A DNA stretch of 64,000 nucleotides from positions 1-64,000 of the forward strand of contig JAJXTV010000005.1 of NCBI GenBank assembly GCA_021783515.1. The letters run 5' to 3'. The position numbers and the translations under genes are program-made. The notes under the pieces are model-generated. The model searched no databases, was not told the origin of the DNA, and saw only the letters and a program-made list of their open reading frames with translations. The stretch comes from Nitrospirota bacterium. GTDB taxonomy: Bacteria > Nitrospirota > Thermodesulfovibrionia > Thermodesulfovibrionales > UBA6898. Of the stretch, positions 26,973 through 36,148 are shown piece by piece; within the stretch, counting starts at the first letter, position 1; every line of letters begins with the position of its first letter.

Positions 26973-29651
26973 ATGATAAAAGTGATCATAGACGGGAAAG
27001 AGACGAGAGTCCCCAAGGGAACGACGATCCTCGAAGCGGCGAGAGCTCTTCATATCCCTATTCCGACCTTGTGCAACCATCCCAAGCTGAGCCCCTACGG
27101 CGGCTGCAGGCTCTGTCTCGTTGAAGTGAAAGGCAATCGTCATCCTGTCACGTCTTGCTCGGTCCCGGCTTCTGACGGCATGGAGGTCGTCACCTCTACC
27201 CCCCTTCTTGAACGGATACGGAAGACGAATATCGAGCTGCTTCTTTCGGATCACCCGAATGACTGCATGGTATGCGAAAAGGCCGGGGACTGCACGCTCC
27301 AGGAACTCGCCTATTTTTACGGAATCCGGGAGAACCGTTTTGCGGGTGAGCGCCGGATATACGAGAAGAAAGACGCAAACCCCTTTATCGAAAGGGACAT
27401 GGAAAAATGCATCCTGTGCGGCCTCTGCGTCAGGGTCTGCGAAGAGGTCGAAGGGGTAAGCGCCATCGATTTCGCCTATCGGGGATTCAACGCCAAGATA
27501 GTCCCTTCATTCGAAAAAGCCCTCGATTGCGAATTCTGCGGCCAGTGCGTCGCAGTCTGCCCGACAGGAGCCCTGACCGGCAAGATGTGGAGCTACAAGG
27601 GGAGACAGAAAGACGTCAGGGACGTCGATACGGTATGTTCCTATTGCGGCTGCGGATGCAATCTGACCCTTCATATAAGAAGAAACGAGGTCGTCCGCGT
27701 GTCTTCGCGGGATGATACGATAAACGAGGGGTGGCTCTGCGCCAAGGGCCGTTTCGGCTATTCCTTCGTCAACAGTCCGGAGAGGCTGAAAACGCCTCTC
27801 ATAAAAGAAAAGGGTACATTCCGGGAGGCGTCATGGGACGAAGCGCTCGACCTGGTTGCGAACAAGCTGAAGAAGATCAGGGCGAAACATGGCGCTGATG
27901 CAATCGCCGGGCTTTCTTCCGCACGATGTACGAACGAGGAGAATTATCTCTTCCAGAAGTTCATGAGGGCCGCGGTGGGAACGAACAACATCGACCACTG
28001 CGCCCGTCTCTGACACAGCGCGACTGTGGCCGGTCTGGCCACCGTATTCGGATCCGGGGCGATGACCAATTCGATTCCGGAGATCGAAAACAACGACGTC
28101 CTCTTCGTCATCGGGTCGAACACCACCGAAACTCACCCGATCATCGGACTGAGAATGAAACAGGCGGTCCGGAAGGGCGGCAAGATCATAGTGGCGGACC
28201 CGAGAAAGATCGACCTCGTGAGATTTTCGACCCTCTGGCTGCAGCACAAAGCAGGGACGGACGTGGCCCTCCTCAACGGTATTATGCATGTGCTGCTGAA
28301 GGAACACCTTATCGACAAGGACTTTATCGCAGGCTGGACGGAGGGGTTCGATACCTTCCGGGAGAGCCTGTCGGAGTACTCGCCGGAACGCGCCGAAAAG
28401 ATCACGGGAGTTCCCCGGAAAGATATCGTGAAGGCCGCCCTGATGTACGGGAAGGCGGAGAGGCCGGCGATTTATTACACCATGGGAATTACCCAGCACT
28501 CGCACGGCACGCAGAACGTCTTTGCCATTGCAAATCTGGCTCTCATGACCGGGAACCTCGGGAAGGAAAGCACGGGGGTGAACCCTTTAAGAGGACAGAA
28601 CAACGTCCAGGGAGCGACGGACATGGGGTGTGTGCCGAACCAGTATCCCGGCTACCAGAGGGTGGACCTTCCGAGCATCAAGTCGAAATTCGAGGCAGCA
28701 TGGGACGCAAAGCTTTCCGACAGACCGGGCATTACCGCAACCGAAATGACCGATGCGGCCATCGACGGCAAACTGAAGGCGTTATACATCATGGGCGAAA
28801 ATCCCCTCATCAGCGACCCCGACTCCCATCATACGGAAAAGGCGCTGAAGAGCCTGGATTTCCTCGTCGTGCAGGATATCTTTATGACCGAGACTGCGGA
28901 ACTTGCCGATGTGGTGCTCCCGGCCGCCTGCTTTGCCGAAAAAGACGGCACCTTTACGAACACCGAACGCAGGGTGCAGCGGGTCAGAAAGGCCCTGAAC
29001 CCTCCCGGACAGGCCAGGGAGGACTCCAGCATCATCATGGAACTGTCGGGACGCATGGGATACGCCATGAATTATAATCTGGTCGAAGAGATGATGAGAG
29101 AGATAGGCGGACTTTGGCCCGCAGTAGCGGGCATTACTTACGGCAGGATCGAAAAGGGTGGACTCCAGTGGCCCTGTCCTACCCTTGATCACCCGGGGAC
29201 CCCGTATCTTTTCAAGGGAGGGTTTCCGAGGGGGAAGGCCTCTTTCACTGTGGTGGGGTATGAGCCTTCGAAGGAGCTTCCGGACAAGGACTACCCCTTC
29301 GTCCTGACTACCGGCAGACAGCTTTTCCAGTATCATACCGGGTCCATGACCCGAAAGGTCAAGGAGCTCAATGCGGTAGCGCCCGAGGCGTATGTCGAGA
29401 TTAACCCGGCCGATGCCGACAGCATGAAGATAGAGGACGGCGATGTCGTTTCGGTATCTTCACGCCGCGGGTCTGTTTCGATCAAGGCCCGCGTCTCCGA
29501 AAGACCTCCTCGGGGCATGGTGTTCATTCCCTTCCATTACAAAGAAGCCGCCGCCAATGTGCTGACCAATCCCCAGCTCGACCCGGTCTGCAAGATACCC
29601 GAACTCAAGGTATGCGCCGTCAGGATAGAACCGGCTTCCGCGCGGCCGTAG
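26973..29651 (+). CDS. fdhA: Formate dehydrogenase catalytic subunit, selenocysteine-containing
   Basis: 892 residues when the in-frame TGA at 28011-28013 is read as selenocysteine (residue 347). N-terminal NuoG-like part: plant-type [2Fe-2S] (C-N-H-P, C-R-L-C, C) and several 4Fe-4S clusters (C-I-L-C-G-L-C, C-E-F-C-G-Q-C). Then comes a molybdopterin enzyme: C-S-Y-C-G-C-G-C 4Fe-4S, active site H-C-A-R-L-U-H, and a C-terminal dinucleotide-binding domain. It interconverts CO2 and formate at a Mo/W-bis-pterin. A hairpin with GGTCT loop follows the UGA at the fdhF spacing. The frame, homology and spacing are unbroken on both sides, so this is one gene and not a pseudogene. It starts 6 bases after the NuoF-like gene. 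Confidence 0.96.
28011..28013 (+). other. Selenocysteine codon (UGA) of fdhA
   Basis: TGA between R-L and H-S-A-T-V-A-G-L-A, exactly at the active-site Sec/Cys of formate dehydrogenases. The following residue is the catalytic histidine. Confidence 0.95.
28026..28042 (+). promoter_or_regulatory. Bacterial SECIS hairpin of fdhA
   Basis: Perfect 6-bp stem GTGGCC / GGCCAC with a 5-nt loop GGTCT. The loop begins 19 nt downstream of the UGA (18 nt intervene), the same distance and the same loop sequence as in the E. coli fdhF SECIS. It is the expected SelB binding element. Confidence 0.88.
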
Positions 29652-29677
29652 CATTGCGGCGGCGCGGCGGCTTTTTT
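29639..29677 (+). terminator. Possible intrinsic terminator after fdhA
   Basis: A GC-rich imperfect stem (inner GCCG/CGGC, one mismatch, four further outer pairs) overlaps the end of fdhA. It is followed within a few bases by CTTTTTTTC and further T-runs. The stem is not perfect, so read-through into the cNMP gene is possible. Confidence 0.4.
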
Positions 29678-29758
29678 TCATTTCTTTTTCTTCGAAAACG
29701 GGTAGAATAATTGTTTAAGAAAGCCGTTCAATACGCTCTGGAATAAGGGAGAACAGCC

Positions 29759-30208
29759 ATGAACAAAATATTGAAACAGCAGGTCCTTCTCGAAGATCTC
29801 AACACTCAGGAGCTGACGAGGATGGCGAAGATAGTCCGGAAATTCCACGTCAAGAAGGGTGACGCTATTTTCAGTGAAAAGGAGGATACGAAAGGGCTTT
29901 ACCTTATTCATGCCGGAAAGGTCGAGATCTCCAAGGTGACATCCGACGGCTGGAAGCAGACGCTCGCCGCCTTTACCAAGGGACATTTTTTCGGCGAGCT
30001 TTCGATCCTGGAAAAAAGGAAGCATGAGGCCTCGGCGTTTGCCGTGGAAGATACCGAGATTCTCCTCCTTGGCAAGGAAGATTTTGAGAAGATGGAGAAA
30101 GAGGATCCTGAACTTGCCTTCAAGATAATGAAGAAGATTGCGCTCGTCATGTGCAAGAACCTGAGGCGCATGAACGACAAGTTCCTGAACGCCCTGATCA
30201 GTTATTAA
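29759..30208 (+). CDS. Stand-alone cyclic-nucleotide-binding (cNMP) domain protein
   Basis: 149 residues, entirely one CRP-like cNMP-binding beta-roll (I-F-S-E-K-E-D-T-K-G-L-Y-L-I-H-A-G-K-V-E-I, G-H-F-F-G-E-L-S-I-L, A-E-D-like phosphate cassette) followed by helices. There is no helix-turn-helix, membrane segment or enzyme domain, so it is not a CRP/FNR transcription factor. The phosphate-binding arginine expected after G-E-L-S-I-L is replaced by K-R-K-H, so the ligand may differ. It sits between fdhA and fhs and may regulate or respond to that metabolism, but no direct evidence shows this. Confidence 0.85.
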   Translation: MNKILKQQVLLEDLNTQELTRMAKIVRKFHVKKGDAIFSEKEDTKGLYLIHAGKVEISKVTSDGWKQTLAAFTKGHFFGELSILEKRKHEASAFAVEDTEILLLGKEDFEKMEKEDPELAFKIMKKIALVMCKNLRRMNDKFLNALISY

Positions 30209-30369
30209 TGCGGCTGCCGGGTCTGAGGTGCCATGAGTCGGCGCGCAGACGCGGAGAGATGCGGGCGGTTGCCCGATTCCTGACGGTTTACTTCTTTGAA
30301 ACGTGGGGCGGAATCCTTCTCGCCTGATACGGTTAGTGACAATTCAAATATGCAAAAGGAGGAGTTACC

Positions 30370-32133
30370 ATGTCTTACGATGCAACAAAACTGGCTGACT
30401 GGCAGATCTCCGAGGAGGCGGAAAAGAAGATGCCCTCCCCGGAAGAATGGTGTGGAAAGCTCGGGCTGCAAAAGGACGAGATGCTCCCGATGGGCCGCCT
30501 CGCCAAGATCGACTTTTTAAAGGTGATCAACCGTCTCAAGGACAGGCCCGACGGAAAATACATCGAAGTGACCGCCATTACCCCCACTCCTTTGGGCGAG
30601 GGCAAAAGCACCACCTCCTGCGGCCTGATGGAAGGACTCGGGAAGCGGGGTGTCAACGTCGGCGGCGCACTGCGTCAGCCCTCGGGGGGCCCCACGATGA
30701 ACGTCAAAGGCACTGCCGCGGGAGGCGGCAATTCCCTGCTCATCCCTATGACTGAGTTTTCCCTGGGGCTCACCGGGGACATCAACGACATCATGAACGC
30801 TCATAACCTCGCGATGGTAGCCCTCACCGCCCGTATGCAGCACGAGCGCAATTACAATGACGAACAGCTGGCGCGACTGACCAAAATGAGGCGGCTCGAT
30901 GTAGACCCCACCCGGGTCGAGATGGGATGGATCATGGACTTCTGCGCACAAAGTCTCCGGAATATCATCATCGGCATGGGGGGACGGCAGGATGGATTCA
31001 TGATGCAGTCGAAATTCGGGATCGCTGTCGGATCGGAATGCATGGCGATCCTCTCGATCGCCAATGATCTGGCCGACCTGAAGCAGCGGCTGAACAATAT
31101 CACCGTCGCGTTTGACAAGGGCGGCAACCCGGTCACCACCGGGGACCTCGAGGTAGGAAACGCGATGGCCGCCTTCATGCGCAACACTATCAACCCCACC
31201 CTGATGTGCACGGCCGAATACAACCCGTGTTTCGTCCATGCGGGGCCTTTTGCCAACATTGCAGTGGGACAGTCTTCGATCATCGCCGACAGGATCGGTC
31301 TGAAGCTCTTCGATTATCATGTGACCGAATCCGGTTTCGCGGCGGACATCGGCTTCGAAAAGTTCTGGAACGTAAAGTGCCGGTTCAGCGGACTGAAGCC
31401 GCACGTATCCGTGCTCACCACTACGGTGCGGGCACTGAAGATGCACGGCGGAGGTCCGAAGGTCGTGGCCGGCAAAGCGCTTCCCGAAGAATACACCAAG
31501 GAAAACATCGCCCTTGTCGAAAAGGGCTGCGCCAACATGGTCCATATGATCAATGTCATCCGCAAGTCGGGCATCAATCCGGTGGTCTGCGTCAACCGCT
31601 TTTACACCGACACGGACGCGGAAGTAGCGGTCATCAAGAAGGCCGCCGAAGCGGCCGGCGCCCGGTGCGCGGAATCGCAGCACTGGCTCAAGGGCGGCGA
31701 CGGAGCCCTCGAACTGGCAGACGCGGTCATCGATGCCTGCAACGACAAGAACGAATTTAAGTTCCTCTATCCCCTCGAGATGAAACTGCGCGATCGCGTG
31801 GCGCTTATTGCAAGGGAAGTCTATGGCGCCGACGGCGTCTCCTGGACCCCCGAGGCGGAATCCAAGGCAAAGATGCTGGAAGAAGATCCGAAATATGCGG
31901 ATTATGCGACCATGATGGTGAAGACCCATCTCAGCCTCTCCCATGATCCGGCCATGAAGGGAGTGCCCAAGGGATGGACCCTGCCTATCAGAGACATCCT
32001 GATCTACTCCGGCGCAAAGTTCCTCTGTCCGATGGCGGGTACGATCAGCCTTATGCCGGGAACGAGTTCGAACCCGGCATTCAGAAGGATCGACGTCGAT
32101 GTCAAGAGCGGCAAAGTGAGCGGACTCTTCTAG
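30370..32133 (+). CDS. fhs: Formate--tetrahydrofolate ligase
   Basis: 587 residues. The ATP-binding P-loop is [10 protein letters not shown] near residue 76. [19 protein letters not shown] and the F-L-C-P-M-A-G end are family signatures. It makes 10-formyl-THF from formate, ATP and THF, the first step after formate dehydrogenase in the methyl branch of the Wood-Ljungdahl pathway or in the reductive glycine pathway. A strong ribosome site (AGGAGGAG) precedes ATG 30370. An intrinsic terminator follows. The roughly 160-base leader shows no riboswitch I recognise. Confidence 0.97.
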   Translation: MSYDATKLADWQISEEAEKKMPSPEEWCGKLGLQKDEMLPMGRLAKIDFLKVINRLKDRPDGKYIEVTAITPTPLGEGKSTTSCGLMEGLGKRGVNVGGALRQPSGGPTMNVKGTAAGGGNSLLIPMTEFSLGLTGDINDIMNAHNLAMVALTARMQHERNYNDEQLARLTKMRRLDVDPTRVEMGWIMDFCAQSLRNIIIGMGGRQDGFMMQSKFGIAVGSECMAILSIANDLADLKQRLNNITVAFDKGGNPVTTGDLEVGNAMAAFMRNTINPTLMCTAEYNPCFVHAGPFANIAVGQSSIIADRIGLKLFDYHVTESGFAADIGFEKFWNVKCRFSGLKPHVSVLTTTVRALKMHGGGPKVVAGKALPEEYTKENIALVEKGCANMVHMINVIRKSGINPVVCVNRFYTDTDAEVAVIKKAAEAAGARCAESQHWLKGGDGALELADAVIDACNDKNEFKFLYPLEMKLRDRVALIAREVYGADGVSWTPEAESKAKMLEEDPKYADYATMMVKTHLSLSHDPAMKGVPKGWTLPIRDILIYSGAKFLCPMAGTISLMPGTSSNPAFRRIDVDVKSGKVSGLF

Positions 32134-32145
32134 AAATCGTTGTGC

Positions 32146-32188
32146 GGGAAGGGCGGGTTTATTCCCGCCCTTCCCCTGCATTTTTTTT
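32146..32188 (+). terminator. Intrinsic terminator after fhs
   Basis: A perfect 12-bp stem GGGAAGGGCGGG / CCCGCCCTTCCC with a 6-nt loop TTTATT, followed by CTGCA and eight T residues (32181-32188). It separates fhs from the NfnAB genes. Confidence 0.92.
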
Positions 32189-32208
32189 GCTTAATTCTTC
32201 GATAGTCG

Positions 32209-32237
32209 TTACCTGCGGTGCCCGGATATGCTATAAT
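32209..32237 (+). promoter_or_regulatory. Promoter of the nfnAB pair
   Basis: TTACCT (32209-32214), a 17-nt spacer and a perfect TATAAT (32232-32237), placed just after the fhs terminator. It would give an own transcript with a leader of about 33 nt lacking a clear Shine-Dalgarno sequence. Confidence 0.55.
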
Positions 32238-32276
32238 CTTTCCGCCAAAGAAGTCGCAAATGAGTTAAAATAGAAA

Positions 32277-33122
32277 ATGGCAAGAATCCTTGAGAAAAAA
32301 ATGGTCCGGTTCCCGGATATTTACTATTACAGGGTCGAGGCCCCGCTGATAGCCAGAAAGGCAAAGCCGGGTCAGTTCGTCATCATCCGTATTGACAGGG
32401 AAGGCGAAAGGATCCCGCTCTCGCTCGCCGATATCGATGCTGCACAGGGCACAATCAGTCTTATGGTGATGTCGGTCGGAAAAACCACTTCGCAGATGTC
32501 TACCTTCGGTCAGGGTGATGACATCCTCGATGTCTGCGGCCCCCTCGGCCAGCCTACGCATATCGAAAAAGTCGGAAGGGTGGCTCTCGTGGGAGGGGGA
32601 TTCGGCGTCGCGCCGCTTTACCCCATCGCAAAGGCGTTCAAGGCCGAAGGGAACGAGGTGACCGCCATTCTGGGGGCGCGGAGCAAAGACCTCCTGATCT
32701 ACGAGGAGGAGATGCGCGCGGTATGCGACGCTGTCCTCGTCACGACGGACGACGGCAGCGCGGGCCTAAAAGGAGTTGTCACCGATGCGCTTACGCTGAA
32801 GCTTCAACAGAAGGCAGTGGACCTTGTCGTGGCGATCGGCCCGCCGATAATGATGAAGTTTGTGAGCCTGACGAGCCTGCCTTTCGGCGTGAAGACCATA
32901 GTCAGCCTGAACCCCATCATGGTCGACGGTACCGGCATGTGCGGAGGCTGCAGGGTCCTGGTCGGAGGCCAAACGCGTTTTGCCTGCACCGATGGTCCGG
33001 ATTTCGACGGGCACGCGGTCGACTGGGATGTCCTGATGAGCCGCCAGAAGATCTATGTGAACGATGAGAAGAAGTCCTTTGAAGAATGGAAGAAACGACA
33101 TTCGGGCGCGGCCTGTGAATGA
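32277..33122 (+). CDS. nfnA: NfnA-like FAD/[2Fe-2S] subunit (ferredoxin-NADP reductase / PyrK family)
   Basis: 281 residues. An N-terminal FAD-binding barrel (P-L-S-L-A-D-I) is followed by an NAD-binding domain with G-G-G-F-G-V-A-P-L-Y-P. A cysteine cluster near the C-terminus (M-C-G-G-C-R-V then F-A-C-T-D-G-P) binds [2Fe-2S]. With the GltA-like protein next door this is the NfnAB/SudBA arrangement. That complex is an NADH-dependent ferredoxin:NADP oxidoreductase which bifurcates electrons from NADPH to ferredoxin and NAD. A PyrK role in pyrimidine synthesis is less likely because no pyrD is adjacent. Confidence 0.88.
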   Translation: MARILEKKMVRFPDIYYYRVEAPLIARKAKPGQFVIIRIDREGERIPLSLADIDAAQGTISLMVMSVGKTTSQMSTFGQGDDILDVCGPLGQPTHIEKVGRVALVGGGFGVAPLYPIAKAFKAEGNEVTAILGARSKDLLIYEEEMRAVCDAVLVTTDDGSAGLKGVVTDALTLKLQQKAVDLVVAIGPPIMMKFVSLTSLPFGVKTIVSLNPIMVDGTGMCGGCRVLVGGQTRFACTDGPDFDGHAVDWDVLMSRQKIYVNDEKKSFEEWKKRHSGAACE

Positions 33123-33143
33123 CGAAATCCCTCCGGTGCGGAC

Positions 33144-34580
33144 ATGACAGGGACAGTGAATAACGCAAAGAAAAAACCGAGAATAGTCCCCCATAAAGTC
33201 CCTGCCCCCGAGCAGGAGCCCCTCATACGGCGTTCGAACTTCGATGAGGTCGCGCTCGGATATACCGCCGAGATGGCGATGAAGGAGGCGGAGCGCTGCC
33301 TGCAGTGCAAAGAGCCTTCCTGCGTGAAGGGTTGCCCCGTCGGCGTGCCTATTCCCCAGTTTATCCGGGAAGTGAGGGACGGAAACTTCCAGAAGGCGAT
33401 CGAGATCATTAAGGAAAAGAACCTGCTCCCCGCCGTGTGCGGACGTGTCTGTCCCCAGGAACAGCAGTGCGAAAAGCTCTGCCTGCTCGGCAGGAAGAAC
33501 GAACCGGTGAGCATCGGCCGTCTCGAGCGCTTTGCAGCCGATTTCGAGCATAGTACCTGCCGGGTATGCCTGCCTGCGGTGGCTCCTCCCACAGGCAAGA
33601 AGGTGGCGATTATCGGAAGTGGTCCCTCGGGGCTGACCTGCGCCTACGACCTCGCCAAGCGGGGCCATACGGTGACGATTTTCGAGGCGCTGCACGAGGC
33701 GGGCGGGGTGCTGCTCTACGGCATCCCGGAGTTCCGCCTCCCCAAGAAGATCGTGGCGGCCGAAATCGAGCTTCTGAAGAAGATGGGGATAGAGTTCGTG
33801 ATGAACGCGGTGATAGGAAAACTCATTACCGTCGACGAACTTATCGAGAAGTACGACGCCTGTTTCATCGGCACGGGAGCGGGCCTCCCCAATTTTATGA
33901 ATATAGAAGGAGAAAACCTCAGCGGCGTATATTCGGCGAACGAATTCCTGACCCGCGCCAATCTCATGAAGGCCTACCGTTTCCCCGATGCAGATACCCC
34001 GATCATACGGGGGCGCCGCGTTGCCGTTGTCGGGGGCGGAAACGTGGCGATGGATGCAGTGAGGACCGCCCTCAGACTCGGAGCCGACGAGGCGTCTATC
34101 GTCTACCGGCGCTCGGAGGCGGAAATGCCCGCACGGAAGGAAGAGGTGCACCACGCCAAGGAAGAAGGCGTGCGCTTCGAGATGCTGACTAACCCGGTCA
34201 GGATCATCGGCCAGGACGGCTGGGTGAAGGCCCTCGAATGTGTCCGCATGGAACTCGGCAGTGCCGACGAATCGGGAAGGATGCGCCCTGTGCCGGTAGA
34301 AGGGTCGGAATTCCAGATCCCCGTCGACGTGGTGATCATCGCCGTCGGCACAACGGCAAATCCTCTTATCCGGCAGAGCACGAAAGATCTGGCGCTGACG
34401 AAGAAGGGGTATATCTCAGCTGATGAGGAAACGGGACGCACCAACAAAGCAGGCGTGTTTGCAGGCGGCGATATCGTGACGGGGTCGGCGACCGTAATAT
34501 CGGCGATGGGCGCCGGCAGAAAAGCAGCCAAGGCCATCCATCATTTCCTTTCGGGAGAAGAAACCGCCAAACCGGCCTGA
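33144..34580 (+). CDS. nfnB: NfnB-like flavoprotein (GltA/glutamate synthase small-subunit family)
   Basis: 478 residues. The N-terminal [4Fe-4S] region (E-R-C-L-Q-C-K-E-P-S-C-V-K-G-C-P, G-R-V-C-P-Q-E-Q-Q-C-E-K-L-C) precedes two dinucleotide-binding folds: G-S-G-P-S-G-L-T-C-A for FAD and G-G-G-N-V-A-M-D-A for NADP. In databases such proteins are often called NADPH-dependent glutamate synthase. The position 21 bases after nfnA, and the absence of a glutamate synthase large subunit, point to the transhydrogenase NfnAB, which would balance NADH, NADPH and reduced ferredoxin for CO2 fixation. Confidence 0.9.
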   Translation: MTGTVNNAKKKPRIVPHKVPAPEQEPLIRRSNFDEVALGYTAEMAMKEAERCLQCKEPSCVKGCPVGVPIPQFIREVRDGNFQKAIEIIKEKNLLPAVCGRVCPQEQQCEKLCLLGRKNEPVSIGRLERFAADFEHSTCRVCLPAVAPPTGKKVAIIGSGPSGLTCAYDLAKRGHTVTIFEALHEAGGVLLYGIPEFRLPKKIVAAEIELLKKMGIEFVMNAVIGKLITVDELIEKYDACFIGTGAGLPNFMNIEGENLSGVYSANEFLTRANLMKAYRFPDADTPIIRGRRVAVVGGGNVAMDAVRTALRLGADEASIVYRRSEAEMPARKEEVHHAKEEGVRFEMLTNPVRIIGQDGWVKALECVRMELGSADESGRMRPVPVEGSEFQIPVDVVIIAVGTTANPLIRQSTKDLALTKKGYISADEETGRTNKAGVFAGGDIVTGSATVISAMGAGRKAAKAIHHFLSGEETAKPA

Positions 34581-34697
34581 GCCGTTTCTTCGGGACCCCT
34601 CGAGTCCGTAGTCTTTTTTCCGCTATCGCGCCGTATCAGATGATCTCCTGATGGCGGATGAATGTAATTTTTCGGGCGGTCCATGCTAGAATTGTGC

Positions 34698-35615
34698 ATG
34701 AAGAAGGTCGGTTATTTTTACGACGACATCTTTCTGCGCCACGATACCCCTTACGGACATCCGGAGTGCGGCGACAGACTGATTGCAATCAATAGTGCGC
34801 TCAGGAAGAACGGCCTGTGGGATAAACTCGTTCACAGGAAGCCGCAAAAAGCGGAAAAAGACGATATCCTCGCCGTCCATACACCGGCATACTACGAAAA
34901 GATCCTCGGATTTATCGGCTACTTCGACCCCGACACCTACCTCTCCTCCGCTACCTTAGAGGCTGCTCTTTACGCTGCAGGCGCGGCCGTCGCTGCCGTG
35001 GATATGTGCCGGAAGGGCGATATCGACAGGGCGTTCTGTGCAGTGCGCCCGCCCGGCCACCATGCGGAGGCCGATCGGGCAATGGGATTTTGCATCTTCA
35101 ACAACGTCGCGGTCGGCGCCCGGTATGCGCAGAAAGTCGGCTACAGGAAGGTTTTTATCGTCGACTTCGACGTCCATCACGGCAACGGCACACAGCATAT
35201 ATTCGAGAAAGATGAGACGGTATTTTATTTCAGCACTCACCAGTATCCTCATTACCCGGGAACGGGCGGCGATGCCGAAAGGGGAAAGGGAACGGGCAGG
35301 GGCTTTACCTACAACATCCCGATGCACTACGGGGCGGGAGATAAGGATTATTTCCCGGCCTACCATGATTTTCTGCCCGGGCTGATAGAGGGCTTTCGTC
35401 CCGATATTCTGCTTGTTTCGGCCGGCTACGATCTTCACGGCGGCGATCCCCTGTCGGGGATCCGTGTCACAAACGAAGGGATCAGGAGCATCGTCAGGTC
35501 GATTCTCGAGGGCGGTCGGGATATCCCCTCTGTTTTTTGCCTCGAGGGCGGATACAACCTCATTTCTCTCGCCGACTCGGTGACGATTACCCTGGAAGAA
35601 CTCCTTCGGGACTAG
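34698..35615 (+). CDS. Histone deacetylase/AcuC-family deacetylase
   Basis: 305 residues from ATG 34698 (an ATG at 34683 is alternative). The zinc hydrolase motifs are intact: R-P-P-G-H-H-A-E, D-F-D-V-H-H-G-N-G-T-Q with the metal-binding Asp and His, S-A-G-Y-D-L-H-G-G-D-P, and E-G-G-Y-N near the end. Bacterial members remove acyl groups from lysine side chains or small molecules such as acetylpolyamines. TAGAAT (34687-34692) ends 5 nt before ATG 34698, suggesting a leaderless transcript. Its convergent neighbour is a lysine-rich histone-H1-like gene set, a possible but unproven functional link. Confidence 0.92.
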   Translation: MKKVGYFYDDIFLRHDTPYGHPECGDRLIAINSALRKNGLWDKLVHRKPQKAEKDDILAVHTPAYYEKILGFIGYFDPDTYLSSATLEAALYAAGAAVAAVDMCRKGDIDRAFCAVRPPGHHAEADRAMGFCIFNNVAVGARYAQKVGYRKVFIVDFDVHHGNGTQHIFEKDETVFYFSTHQYPHYPGTGGDAERGKGTGRGFTYNIPMHYGAGDKDYFPAYHDFLPGLIEGFRPDILLVSAGYDLHGGDPLSGIRVTNEGIRSIVRSILEGGRDIPSVFCLEGGYNLISLADSVTITLEELLRD

Positions 35616-35635
35616 CGTCCCGGCAGTCGGCAATA

Positions 35636-35983
35636 TCAGAGCCTGCCCGTATAGCGATATACTTCTTTCTTCACCTTCGGATAGACATAGGGAAAAAGAA
35701 TGAAGACGAACTGGGTCGAGAGAAATTCCATCGTCCCGATCCTTTGTCCGACATTGTCCTTGATCTGTACCAGCGAATGGCGACAGACCGAGGTGCATCC
35801 GATCCAGAGGAAGCCCGCCAGAAGGCTCATGCCGAGAAGCGCAATGCTCAATTCAGCGCGGCGCATCACCTGAAGAAGAAAAAAAACGCAGGCGGCAAAA
35901 GAGGCCATTGCCGCAACTCCGGAGAGGCGGTAAAGGGAAAGCGACTTAAGAATGTCAGGAGTGTGCCGGGGCCTGCGCTTCAT
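35636..35983 (-). CDS. Small membrane protein, unknown
   Basis: 115 residues from the ATG at 35983, with two membrane helices (about 18-40 and 45-70) and a basic, aromatic C-terminal tail (Y-P-K-V-K-K-E-V-Y-R-Y). The frame is open upstream to 36064, but that part overlaps the zinc-ribbon gene deeply. Starting at 35983 reduces the overlap to 29 bases. I do not recognise the family. It is the last gene of a three-gene minus-strand group. Confidence 0.6.
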   Translation of the reverse strand: MKRRPRHTPDILKSLSLYRLSGVAAMASFAACVFFLLQVMRRAELSIALLGMSLLAGFLWIGCTSVCRHSLVQIKDNVGQRIGTMEFLSTQFVFILFPYVYPKVKKEVYRYTGRL

Positions 35984-36140
35984 GCGTGTGAGCGAGAAAG
36001 ACCTCGCCGCAGATGCATTGAAACCGTCCGTTTCCGATCGGACGAAACGGGGAGTCAGACTCACCCAGCTTGTAGCCCTCGTCGTCCCTCTTGCAGCGGG
36101 GGCAGACGATGATGTCGTCCGGAAAGCAGCCCGTGCACAT
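35955..36140 (-). CDS. Small zinc-ribbon protein
   Basis: 61 residues with three CxxC pairs: C-T-G-C at the very start, C-P-R-C near 13-16 and C-I-C near 42-44 (Q-C-I-C-G-E-V-F). This gives a zinc-ribbon-like layout, with a His-rich end (A-H-T-H-E). It starts 8 bases after the stop of the desulforedoxin/H1-like gene and overlaps the following membrane-protein gene. No specific function can be assigned. The short length makes the call tentative, but cysteine spacing and operon packing favour a real gene. Confidence 0.6.
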   Translation of the reverse strand: MCTGCFPDDIIVCPRCKRDDEGYKLGESDSPFRPIGNGRFQCICGEVFLAHTHEAQAPAHS

Positions 36141-36148
36141 CCTGCGGC

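Noticed and set aside
25113-27254. Long minus-strand open frame opposite the NuoE/NuoF-like genes
   Set aside because: Shadow frame produced by codon bias of the real genes; low-complexity Arg/His/Asp composition and no recognisable motif. The same applies to 30517-32181, 9432-10490, 52940-55477 and 32766-34154.
26973-29651. fdhA read as two genes or as a pseudogene split at 28013
   Set aside because: The TGA sits at the active-site Sec position, the frame and homology continue, and a SECIS-like hairpin follows.
30209-30369. Possible tetrahydrofolate riboswitch before fhs
   Set aside because: The leader does not contain the conserved core elements I know for THF or SAM riboswitches; only a strong ribosome site is clear.
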